In this document: positions 1 to 4,320 of the stretch, one piece after another
Layout: every line of letters starts with the position of its first letter
Position numbering within the stretch: position 1 is the stretch's first letter
Assembly: GCA_036271855.1 (NCBI GenBank)
Contig: DATAZV010000518.1
Span: 1 to 5,198 of the forward strand
DNA: 5,198 nt
Direction of reading: 5' to 3'
From: JAQGMJ01 sp036271855
Lineage (GTDB): Bacteria > Pseudomonadota > Gammaproteobacteria > Burkholderiales > JAEUOS01
Program-made: the position numbers and the translations under genes
The notes under the pieces: model-generated
What the model was told of the DNA's origin: nothing
Databases searched by the model: none
What the model saw: the letters and a program-made list of their open reading frames with translations, nothing else

Positions 1-59
1 TAAGACCTTTCAACGCAGTGCGCGAAACTACGGTCCGGTTCGCGCGGCTGCTGCACCAT
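1..59 (-). CDS. Possible 5' end of an unidentified gene, cut by the window edge
   Basis: On the minus strand an ATG at 59-57 opens 19 codons (MVQQPREPDRSFAHCVERS) with no stop before the left edge. A GAGG Shine-Dalgarno-like motif (plus-strand cctc at 67-70) lies 7 nt upstream of the ATG, which is good spacing. The ATG is 42 nt downstream of the GntR stop on the same strand, as expected for a fourth gene of the leftward operon. The peptide is too short to assign to a family. The competing reading is the tail of a convergent plus-strand gene: the frame from base 3 is open until a TGA at 60-62. The ribosome-binding site and operon direction favour the minus-strand reading, but only weakly. Confidence 0.33.
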   Translation of the reverse strand, partial: MVQQPREPDRSFAHCVERS

Positions 60-101
60 TGACTTGCCTCGCGCGCGAAGGTTCCGTCCCGGGCGGGCCG
101 G

Positions 102-869
102 CTAGTTGCCCGAGCGCATGTCGCGGTGCATGTCCATCGTATAGGTATAGCGGCTTTCGGGGTGGATGCTGACGGTGATTTCGAACATGCCGCTCTTGCG
201 CCCGGTATAGCGGCGGATCACGGTCAGCGCCGGGCTGCCGGGCTTGACCTTGAGCGGGCGGGCCAGCTTGGCGGGAATGCTGCTGGCGAAAATCTCCAGG
301 TTGGCGTGTTCCACCGATTCACCGTACATTTTTTCGATCTGCTGATGCACCGGCGTGCTGCCGTGGTCGCTGCGCTCCGCCACGCCGGAATATTTCGGCA
401 ACACATAGATTTCAGCCCAGCCCAGCGGGTCGGCAATCTGGGAGGAGCGGCGGATCGAGCTGATGCGAAACCACACTTTGTCCGGTTCGCATTTGAGCAG
501 GGCCGCCAGTTTGCGGTCGGCCACCACCTCACCGGTTTCAACCGTCGCTCGATAGGTGTCTACGGGATAGCGCAGCCACTCCGACATCGACGCCACGCTA
601 TGGGTGAACAGGTTGGGTGCATCGACGGCGATCACCATGGTGCCGGCACCGCGCCGGCGCACGATCATGCCCTTGTCGGTGAGGATGCGCAGCGCTTCGC
701 GCACCGTGTGTCGCCCGGCGGCGAACTGCTCGCACAATTCAGTTTCGGTCGGCAACAGGCGCCCGACCGGGTAGCGCCCCTGCGCAACGCCCTTGGTGAG
801 GGCCGCGGCGATTTCCTGATAGCGTGGAATGCCGCTGGTTCGCGCCGCTACCTTTTTGCCGGCTTTCAT
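102..869 (-). CDS. GntR-family transcriptional regulator with UTRA effector domain (HutC-like subfamily)
   Basis: This is a 255-residue DNA-binding repressor or activator of the HutC/UTRA branch of GntR. The N-terminal winged helix-turn-helix spans about residues 15-80. Its signature LPTETELCEQF (39-49) is followed by the recognition-helix region RHTVREALRIL (53-63) and the wing RRRGAGTMV (71-79). The UTRA effector domain runs from about 98 to 247, with ALTVIRRYTGR (214-224) and a C-terminal YTYTMDMHR (241-249) typical of its last strands. UTRA domains usually bind small metabolites, often sugars or organic acids; the ligand here is unknown. The ATG at 869-867 was chosen because it overlaps the hydrolase stop as ATGA and gives a normal family length. 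The same frame is open up to an ATG at 983, but that 38-residue extension lies inside the hydrolase gene and resembles no GntR N-terminus. No strong ribosome-binding site precedes 869, which suggests translational coupling. As the third gene of the operon it probably autoregulates and may control the divergent promoter region. Confidence 0.92.
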   Translation of the reverse strand: MKAGKKVAARTSGIPRYQEIAAALTKGVAQGRYPVGRLLPTETELCEQFAAGRHTVREALRILTDKGMIVRRRGAGTMVIAVDAPNLFTHSVASMSEWLRYPVDTYRATVETGEVVADRKLAALLKCEPDKVWFRISSIRRSSQIADPLGWAEIYVLPKYSGVAERSDHGSTPVHQQIEKMYGESVEHANLEIFASSIPAKLARPLKVKPGSPALTVIRRYTGRKSGMFEITVSIHPESRYTYTMDMHRDMRSGN

Positions 870-1756
870 TTCAGGCGGTAAAAGCCTGCCGCTACTTCGT
901 GAAATACCTGGCGCCGTTCGGCGGAGGACAGGCCCCCCAGACAAGCCTGGGTGGTGTCGAAAATGTTGGCGTAGGAAGTCCACAGGCTTTCGATCGGATA
1001 GTTGCTGCCGTACATGCAGCGTTCCGGCCCGAACAGTTCGACGGTTTCATCGATCACCGGCTTCCACAACGCCACCGAGCAGGCGCGCACGAAGGTGCCC
1101 AGGCCGGAAAGCTTGACCCACATGTTCGGGCAATCCGCCAGTTCCTTCATGCCACGCCGCCAGAGTGCCCAGCCGGCGGCGCTTCGGTCCTGCAGCATGC
1201 CGGCGTGCAGCAGTGCGAATTTCATCCCGGGAAAATCGTGCGCCAGGCGCGCTGCATCGGCCATCTGGCTGGGGAACACCTGCAGGTCGAAGGTCAGGCC
1301 GCGTTTTTGCATTTCCGCCAGGCCATTGCGCCAGGTGGTGTCGTTCATCAGGTCAGGCCGCAATGCGAAACGGTATTGCGCGTTCTCATGCCAGTGGATC
1401 TGCTGGCGGATGCCGCGCAGGTTGGCGTACTTGAGGTGCTGGTCCAGCACCGCGCCGACGTTCGGGTCCGATAGATTGGCGTAGGCGACGATGCCCTGCA
1501 TGATGCCGTGCGCGTCGGCATTCTTTTGCACCCATTCGGTCTCGGCTATCTCGTCGCCGGGGGCGACGTTGATCTGGATGTAGACTGACTGCGTGATGCC
1601 GTGGCGCTGCAAGTCGTTTTTGAACTCAGTGCCCAGGTAATCGCGTTTCAGGCCCGAATACTCGCCGAAAATGCGCGGCTGGATCGGCCCCTGCAGCCAG
1701 GGAATGCGTTTGAGTTCCCAGATGTGATGATGGGCGTCGATGATGGCTTCGGTCAT
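866..1756 (-). CDS. Amidohydrolase-superfamily metal-dependent hydrolase, COG3618 / Amidohydro_2 type (lactonase-like)
   Basis: This 296-residue cytosolic TIM-barrel hydrolase has the usual length for COG3618. That family includes L-fuconolactonase-type enzymes and is related to 2-pyrone-4,6-dicarboxylate lactonase, so cleavage of a lactone or similar ester is the best general guess; the substrate cannot be read from sequence. Visible landmarks are DAHHHIW at 7-13 with the HxH metal or active-site pair H9/H11, RGIRQQIHW at 114-122, LLHAGM at 182-187 (H184), WVKLSGLG at 213-220, and RCMYGSNYPIE at 246-256. The last motif has Asn252 where classical amidohydrolases carry the catalytic Asp (GSDWP); as I recall, an Asn here is frequent in this COG3618 subgroup, so it marks the subgroup rather than an inactive enzyme. 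The ATG at 1756 has a modest GGAAG-like site just upstream. The gene follows the Bug-protein stop by 36 nt and shares ATGA with the downstream GntR gene. No signal peptide is visible. Confidence 0.92.
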   Translation of the reverse strand: MTEAIIDAHHHIWELKRIPWLQGPIQPRIFGEYSGLKRDYLGTEFKNDLQRHGITQSVYIQINVAPGDEIAETEWVQKNADAHGIMQGIVAYANLSDPNVGAVLDQHLKYANLRGIRQQIHWHENAQYRFALRPDLMNDTTWRNGLAEMQKRGLTFDLQVFPSQMADAARLAHDFPGMKFALLHAGMLQDRSAAGWALWRRGMKELADCPNMWVKLSGLGTFVRACSVALWKPVIDETVELFGPERCMYGSNYPIESLWTSYANIFDTTQACLGGLSSAERRQVFHEVAAGFYRLK

Positions 1757-1792
1757 GGCTTCCGGCTCGGCATTATTTGCTGGTCAAGCTTA

Positions 1793-2779
1793 TCACTCGG
1801 GTTCGATGCCGGCCTGCTTGATGCGCGCCGCCCACTTCACCACCTCGCTGCGGATGAAGGGGTCGAATTCATCCGGCCCTTGCAGCATCATTTCCAGGCC
1901 CATGCTGGAAAAGCGCTCGCGCACTTCCGGCTTGTTCACGCCTTTCTGGATCGCATCGTTCAATTGCAGCACCACTTCGCGCGGCGTCCCGATCGGCGCC
2001 ACCACACCGTACCAGGTGCCAAGCTCGAATCCCGGAAGATCGGTGGTGAACAAGGGAATATCCGGCGCCAGGCGGTTCGGCGTGAGCGAGGTTACGCCCA
2101 GGGCCTTGAGCTTGCCGCCCTTGATTTGCGCCAGTCCGACGGCGGCGTCGACGAAGGAAAAGGAAATCTGCCCGGCCATCACGTCCAGCGCCGTCTGCGG
2201 CACGCCCTTATAAGGCACTGAGAGCACGTGGAGCTTGCCCTGGGTCTGCAACATGCCGATGGCCACCTGGGTGGCGGACGAGCCGTAACCGGCGGAGAGC
2301 TTGTCCGGGTTGGCGCGGGCATAGGCGATCAGTTCCTTCAGGTTATGCGCCAGGAAGTCGGTCTTGACCATCAACATCAATGCAGTGCCGCCGATGCGCG
2401 TCACCGGGGCGAAGTCCTTTACCGGGTCGTAGGGCAGTTTCTTGAACAGGGTGACGTTGGCCGCCTGCGTGGTGTTGGTGGTCAGCAGCAGGGTGTAGCC
2501 GTCGTTCGGGCTTTTCGCCACTTCGGTTGCCGCGATTGCGCCTTGCGCGCCGGGCTTGTTGTCGACCACGAAGGTCTGCCCCAGCGCCGTCTGCAACTCC
2601 TGGCCGACGATGCGCGCGGTCTGGTCCGGCGCGCTGCCAGGGGGAAAAGGCACGACGATGCGCACCGAGCGCGCCGGATATTTCTGCGCCTGCGCCGTGG
2701 GCGCGATCAGCAATGCGCCGGCCAGGAGCAGGGCGCCGCGCAGGAAAGCGGCGGCAGGCGCCGGAAATTGGGCAGGCAT
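1793..2779 (-). CDS. Bug / TctC-family periplasmic solute-binding protein (tripartite tricarboxylate transporter type)
   Basis: This 328-residue secreted receptor of the Bug family binds small carboxylates or related ligands in the periplasm. The signal peptide is clear: one Arg (R14), a hydrophobic core at about 15-27, and an AQA|Q cleavage site after residue 31. The mature protein starts with the family pattern SVRIVVPFPPG (38-48), followed by D52 in SAPDQTAR, the position of the ligand-contacting loop. NKPGAQG (74-80), PNDGYTLLL (91-99), the hinge region PYKG (189-192) and GGKLKALGVTS (221-231) are further landmarks. The ATG at 2779 has a good GGAG Shine-Dalgarno (plus strand ctcc at 2787-2790) with 7-nt spacing. 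It is the first gene of the leftward operon, followed 36 nt later by the amidohydrolase. No TctA or TctB membrane partner is in the window, which is common for Bug proteins. The neighbouring lactonase-like enzyme suggests a catabolic ligand, but the ligand itself is not predictable from this sequence. Confidence 0.96.
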   Translation of the reverse strand: MPAQFPAPAAAFLRGALLLAGALLIAPTAQAQKYPARSVRIVVPFPPGSAPDQTARIVGQELQTALGQTFVVDNKPGAQGAIAATEVAKSPNDGYTLLLTTNTTQAANVTLFKKLPYDPVKDFAPVTRIGGTALMLMVKTDFLAHNLKELIAYARANPDKLSAGYGSSATQVAIGMLQTQGKLHVLSVPYKGVPQTALDVMAGQISFSFVDAAVGLAQIKGGKLKALGVTSLTPNRLAPDIPLFTTDLPGFELGTWYGVVAPIGTPREVVLQLNDAIQKGVNKPEVRERFSSMGLEMMLQGPDEFDPFIRSEVVKWAARIKQAGIEPE

Positions 2780-2803
2780 GTGTTGTCTCCGTGAGGTCGA
2801 GGC

Positions 2804-2813
2804 CGCTGGCGGC
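2804..2813 (-). repeat. 10-bp inverted repeat, left copy (GCCGCCAGCG in the leftward leader)
   Basis: The plus strand reads CGCTGGCGGC, the exact reverse complement of 2902-2911, with centres 98 bp apart. In the leftward transcript it reads GCCGCCAGCG and ends 24 nt before the Bug-protein ATG. The same word is therefore in sense orientation in both divergent leaders. Confidence 0.6.
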
Positions 2814-2842
2814 GGTATTTATGTTCGATTCAGAGCAAGTAG

Positions 2843-2870
2843 TTTATCCGGACATTTAAATAAAAAGCAA
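2843..2870 (-). promoter_or_regulatory. Candidate sigma70-type promoter for the leftward operon
   Basis: Read on the minus strand, a -35-like TTGCTT (plus 2870-2865) is followed after 16 bp by a -10-like GATAAA (plus 2848-2843). Both are imperfect matches (4 of 6 each). The -10 overlaps the left TCCGGA near-palindrome (2847-2852), so a protein bound there would block the promoter. A start near 2836 would give a leader of roughly 55-60 nt before the Bug-protein ATG. The call rests on sequence similarity and position only. Confidence 0.4.
2846..2853 (+). promoter_or_regulatory. Candidate operator, left TCCGGA near-palindrome (ATCCGGAC)
   Basis: The palindromic core TCCGGA (2847-2852) extends weakly to TnTCCGGAnA. 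The octamer ATCCGGAC recurs in reverse complement at 2943-2950. The site overlaps the -10 of the leftward promoter and abuts the -35 of the rightward one. A slightly larger reading, GT-N8-AC at 2842-2853, loosely resembles GntR-type GT...AC operators. No regulator is proven to bind it, and a shared 8-mer in 200 bp can occur by chance. Confidence 0.3.
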
Positions 2871-2883
2871 GCCGTAGTATGAT
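2855..2883 (+). promoter_or_regulatory. Candidate sigma70-type promoter for the rightward operon
   Basis: A -35-like TTTAAA (2855-2860, 4 of 6) is followed after exactly 17 bp by TATGAT (2878-2883, 5 of 6 to TATAAT). This is the best plus-strand promoter match in the intergenic region. A start near 2890 would leave a leader of about 96 nt that begins at the first potential hairpin. Its -35 lies back-to-back with the leftward promoter, so one bound regulator could affect both. Confidence 0.48.
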
Positions 2884-2888
2884 CTCGC

Positions 2889-2929
2889 CGCTGGATGAAT
2901 TGCCGCCAGCGTAGGAAATGGCGGCGCAA
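2889..2929 (+). other. Potential alternative stem-loops in the rightward 5' leader
   Basis: Hairpin A pairs CGCTGG (2889-2894) with CCAGCG (2906-2911) around an 11-nt loop. Hairpin B pairs GCCGCCA (2902-2908) with TGGCGGC (2919-2925) around a 10-nt loop, and can extend by two A-U pairs past a 2-nt bulge to 2900-2929. Bases 2906-2908 belong to both stems, so the full stems exclude each other. Hairpin B is longer and GC-richer. No U-tract follows either stem, so this is not an intrinsic terminator as written. The pairing is visible in sequence; any function is inference. Confidence 0.4.
2902..2911 (+). repeat. 10-bp inverted repeat, right copy (GCCGCCAGCG in the rightward leader)
   Basis: This is an exact reverse-complement match to 2804-2813. 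It lies in the predicted rightward leader, 74 nt before the CMD-family ATG. Its two halves can pair with two different local partners (2889-2894 upstream and 2919-2925 downstream), so it is the shared arm of two alternative hairpins. Confidence 0.6.
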
Positions 2930-2942
2930 GTATTCACCATAA

Positions 2943-2950
2943 GTCCGGAT
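2943..2950 (-). promoter_or_regulatory. Candidate operator, right TCCGGA near-palindrome (GTCCGGAT)
   Basis: The core TCCGGA (2944-2949) lies in a longer imperfect palindrome, CAnAnnTCCGGAnnTnTG (2938-2955; 6 of 9 pairs match). It is the reverse complement of the octamer at 2846-2853, 97 bp centre to centre. It lies downstream of the predicted rightward promoter and 35 nt before the CMD-family start codon, where a bound repressor could act as a roadblock or in a DNA loop. Confidence 0.3.
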
Positions 2951-2972
2951 GTTTGAGAAGCCCGGCAAACCT

Positions 2973-2976
2973 GGAG
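2973..2976 (+). promoter_or_regulatory. Ribosome-binding site that sets the CMD-family start
   Basis: GGAG lies 9 nt upstream of the ATG at 2986. The frame is open further up to a TTG at 2953, but that codon has no comparable site in front of it and would add 11 residues not typical of the family. Confidence 0.7.
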
Positions 2977-2985
2977 CCTGCCCGG

Positions 2986-3372
2986 ATGGATACCGAGGAA
3001 CTGCACGCGCGCGGCCTGGCGCTGCGCCGCAAAATGTTCGGCGAGAAGGCGGTGGCCGCGCGTACCGAGGCATTGGGCGAATTCGGCGCGCCGCTGCAGA
3101 ACATCATCAACGCCTATGTCTATGGCGACGTCTGGAGCCGCGAGGCACTCGGCGGGCGCGAACGCAGCATCGCGATGATCGCGATGACCGCCGCGCTGAA
3201 CCGCCCGGCCGAACTCAAGGTACATTTAAGCGGCGCGCTCGCCAATGGCGTGTCGGCGGAGGAAATCCGCGAAGTGCTGCTGCTGGTGACGCTTTACTGC
3301 GGCATTCCGGCCGGCAACGACGCGCACAAGGCGGCGGTGGAAGTGCTGCAGCAGCAAGCGAACAAAAAATAG
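2986..3372 (+). CDS. Carboxymuconolactone decarboxylase (CMD) family protein, PcaC-like
   Basis: This 128-residue, single-domain, probably cytosolic and oligomeric protein is close to the usual PcaC length. PcaC decarboxylates 4-carboxymuconolactone in the protocatechuate branch of the beta-ketoadipate pathway, but many relatives act on other substrates. Family landmarks are YGDVWSREAL (46-55), RERSIAMIAMTAALNR (58-73), ELKVHLSGALANGVS (76-90) with E76 and H80, EEIREVLL (92-99), and YCGIPAGNDA (104-113). The CxxC pair of AhpD-type peroxidase relatives is absent, with only C105 visible, so a redox role is unlikely. The start is ATG 2986 with GGAG 9 nt upstream. It is the first gene of the rightward operon and ends in TAG, 27 nt before the TAXI-like gene. 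A lactonase-like hydrolase in the divergent operon makes a shared lactone or ring-cleavage route plausible. PcaC itself is not claimed, because no other pca gene is present. Confidence 0.9.
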   Translation: MDTEELHARGLALRRKMFGEKAVAARTEALGEFGAPLQNIINAYVYGDVWSREALGGRERSIAMIAMTAALNRPAELKVHLSGALANGVSAEEIREVLLLVTLYCGIPAGNDAHKAAVEVLQQQANKK

Positions 3373-3387
3373 GCAGCGAGAATAGGC

Positions 3388-3392
3388 AAGGA
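3388..3392 (+). promoter_or_regulatory. Ribosome-binding site that fixes the TAXI-like start
   Basis: AAGGA lies 7 nt before the ATG at 3400. A second in-frame ATG at 3415 lacks such a site. This matters because it confirms an N-terminus without a signal peptide. Confidence 0.75.
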
Positions 3393-3399
3393 CAGGACG

Positions 3400-4317
3400 A
3401 TGAGCGAGACGAACATGAGCCAGAACGAAAATCAAAGGACCAAAGTGGTGCTCGGCACCGCCACTCCAGGCGGCGGCTTTCCCCTTTACGGCGGCGTGGC
3501 CGCGGAAGCGATCATGCAGGCCGATCCCTCGCTGGAGATCGAGACCCGCAACACCAAAGGCAGTACCGAGAACGTGCCGCTGCTGGAAGCGGGCGAACTC
3601 GACCTCGGCCTGGTGCAGGGCGAAGTGGCGCATGAGGCGATTGCCGGCATCGGCCGCGCGCCGGCTAAGCTGTACATCATCGCGGCGATGTATTCGACCG
3701 CCGGCATGTTCGTGGTGCGCGCCGATGGCGGCGTGCGCAACATCGCCGACTTGAAGGGCAAGCCGGTTGCTTTCGGCGCACGCGGTTCCGGCCTGGTGAT
3801 CCTGTCGCGCTATGTGCTCGATGGCCTGGGGCTGGACCAGGACCGCGATTTCGAGGCGGTTTACCTCGACCGCGCCGGCGACGGCCCGGCGATGGTACTC
3901 GACGGCCGGGTGGCGGCGCTGTGGGGCGGGGGTGTCGGCTGGCCCGGCTTCACCGCCGTGGCCAGCGGCCCGGCGGGCGCGCGCTTTATCACGCCGGATG
4001 CCGGTGAGGCCGTGCGCATCCTGCAAAAGCACGCTTTCCTCAAGGCGCTTACGGTGGCGCCCGGCGCCTATCCTGGACAGAACGCGCCGATTGCCTCGGT
4101 GGGTTCCTGGAGTTTCATCATGGCGCGGCCCACCTTGCCGGACGACCTGGCCTACCGCCTGGCGCGCGCCTTGCACCAGGCCGAACCCGGCTTGCCGGCC
4201 AAGCTGGAACAGGCGCGCGAGACTACTGCCGCCAATACGCTGGCGGCGGCGCCGCGGGTGAACCTGATCCATCCCGGTGTGCGCAAATATTTGCGTGAGA
4301 TCGGCCTGGCGGCCTAG
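3400..4317 (+). CDS. TAXI-family solute-binding-like protein without a signal peptide
   Basis: This 305-residue protein has the periplasmic-binding-protein fold of TAXI receptors (NMT1-like), the solute-binding part of TRAP-TAXI transporters. Landmarks in order are GTATPGGGFPLYGG (19-32), TRNTKGSTENVPLLEAGELD (49-68) with LGLVQ (69-73), IADLKGKPVAFGARGSG (115-131), the second-lobe segment LDGRVAALWGGGVGWPGF (167-184), and HPGVRKYLREIG (291-302), which matches the conserved TAXI C-terminus. TAXI receptors are normally exported. Here the N-terminus, MSETNMSQNENQRTKVVLG, is polar, with no basic-hydrophobic-cleavage pattern. Upstream extension is impossible: an in-frame TAG at 3370-3372 leaves only nine codons, and the AAGGA site fixes ATG 3400. 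No DctQ/DctM-type membrane subunit is in the window. It may be a cytosolic ligand-binding protein or an enzyme on this fold, or it may have lost its signal sequence. It sits between the CMD-family gene (27-nt gap) and the dehydrogenase (3-nt gap). Confidence 0.88.
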   Translation: MSETNMSQNENQRTKVVLGTATPGGGFPLYGGVAAEAIMQADPSLEIETRNTKGSTENVPLLEAGELDLGLVQGEVAHEAIAGIGRAPAKLYIIAAMYSTAGMFVVRADGGVRNIADLKGKPVAFGARGSGLVILSRYVLDGLGLDQDRDFEAVYLDRAGDGPAMVLDGRVAALWGGGVGWPGFTAVASGPAGARFITPDAGEAVRILQKHAFLKALTVAPGAYPGQNAPIASVGSWSFIMARPTLPDDLAYRLARALHQAEPGLPAKLEQARETTAANTLAAAPRVNLIHPGVRKYLREIGLAA

Positions 4318-4320
4318 CGC

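Larger units (their letters stand above)
2780..2985. promoter_or_regulatory. Divergent intergenic control region between the two operons
   Basis: These 206 bases separate the start codons of the Bug protein (leftward) and the CMD-family protein (rightward). No gene fits here. The centre (about 2839-2866) is the AT-rich island expected of promoters in a GC-rich genome, flanked by GC-rich leader segments. It contains candidate promoters for both directions, two TCCGGA-centred near-palindromes, an exact 10-bp inverted repeat and two overlapping potential hairpins, listed separately. The co-encoded UTRA-GntR protein is the natural candidate regulator. Confidence 0.85.

Noticed and set aside
75..104. 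GC-rich stretch after the GntR gene as an intrinsic terminator
   Set aside because: CCCGGG and GGCGGGCC-type words are present, but there is no stable extended stem followed by a T-run on the minus strand.
246..256. Asn instead of Asp in the hydrolase GSNYPIE motif (protein residues 246-256; DNA about 989-1021) as a sign of a dead enzyme
   Set aside because: From family knowledge, Asn at this position is common in this COG3618 subgroup (GSNFPVD-like motifs), so it is not good evidence of inactivation.
126..881. A 251-codon open frame on the plus strand opposite the GntR gene
   Set aside because: Its His/Arg/Gly/Ala-rich translation mirrors the antisense of a GC-rich gene and has no domain signature; the minus-strand frame encodes a full winged-helix plus UTRA protein.
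870..983. N-terminal extension of the GntR protein to an ATG at 983
   Set aside because: It would add 38 residues encoded within the hydrolase gene with no GntR similarity; the ATGA-overlapping ATG at 869 gives the usual domain boundary.
2953..2985. TTG start at 2953 for the CMD-family protein
   Set aside because: The ATG at 2986 has GGAG at good spacing and gives the usual PcaC-like length; the TTG has no comparable site.
3400..3429. Possible tandem duplication at the start of the TAXI-like gene (ATGAGC repeated 15 nt apart)
   Set aside because: Beyond ATGAGC the two units diverge quickly and need gaps to align; the second ATG has no ribosome-binding site, so this looks like chance.
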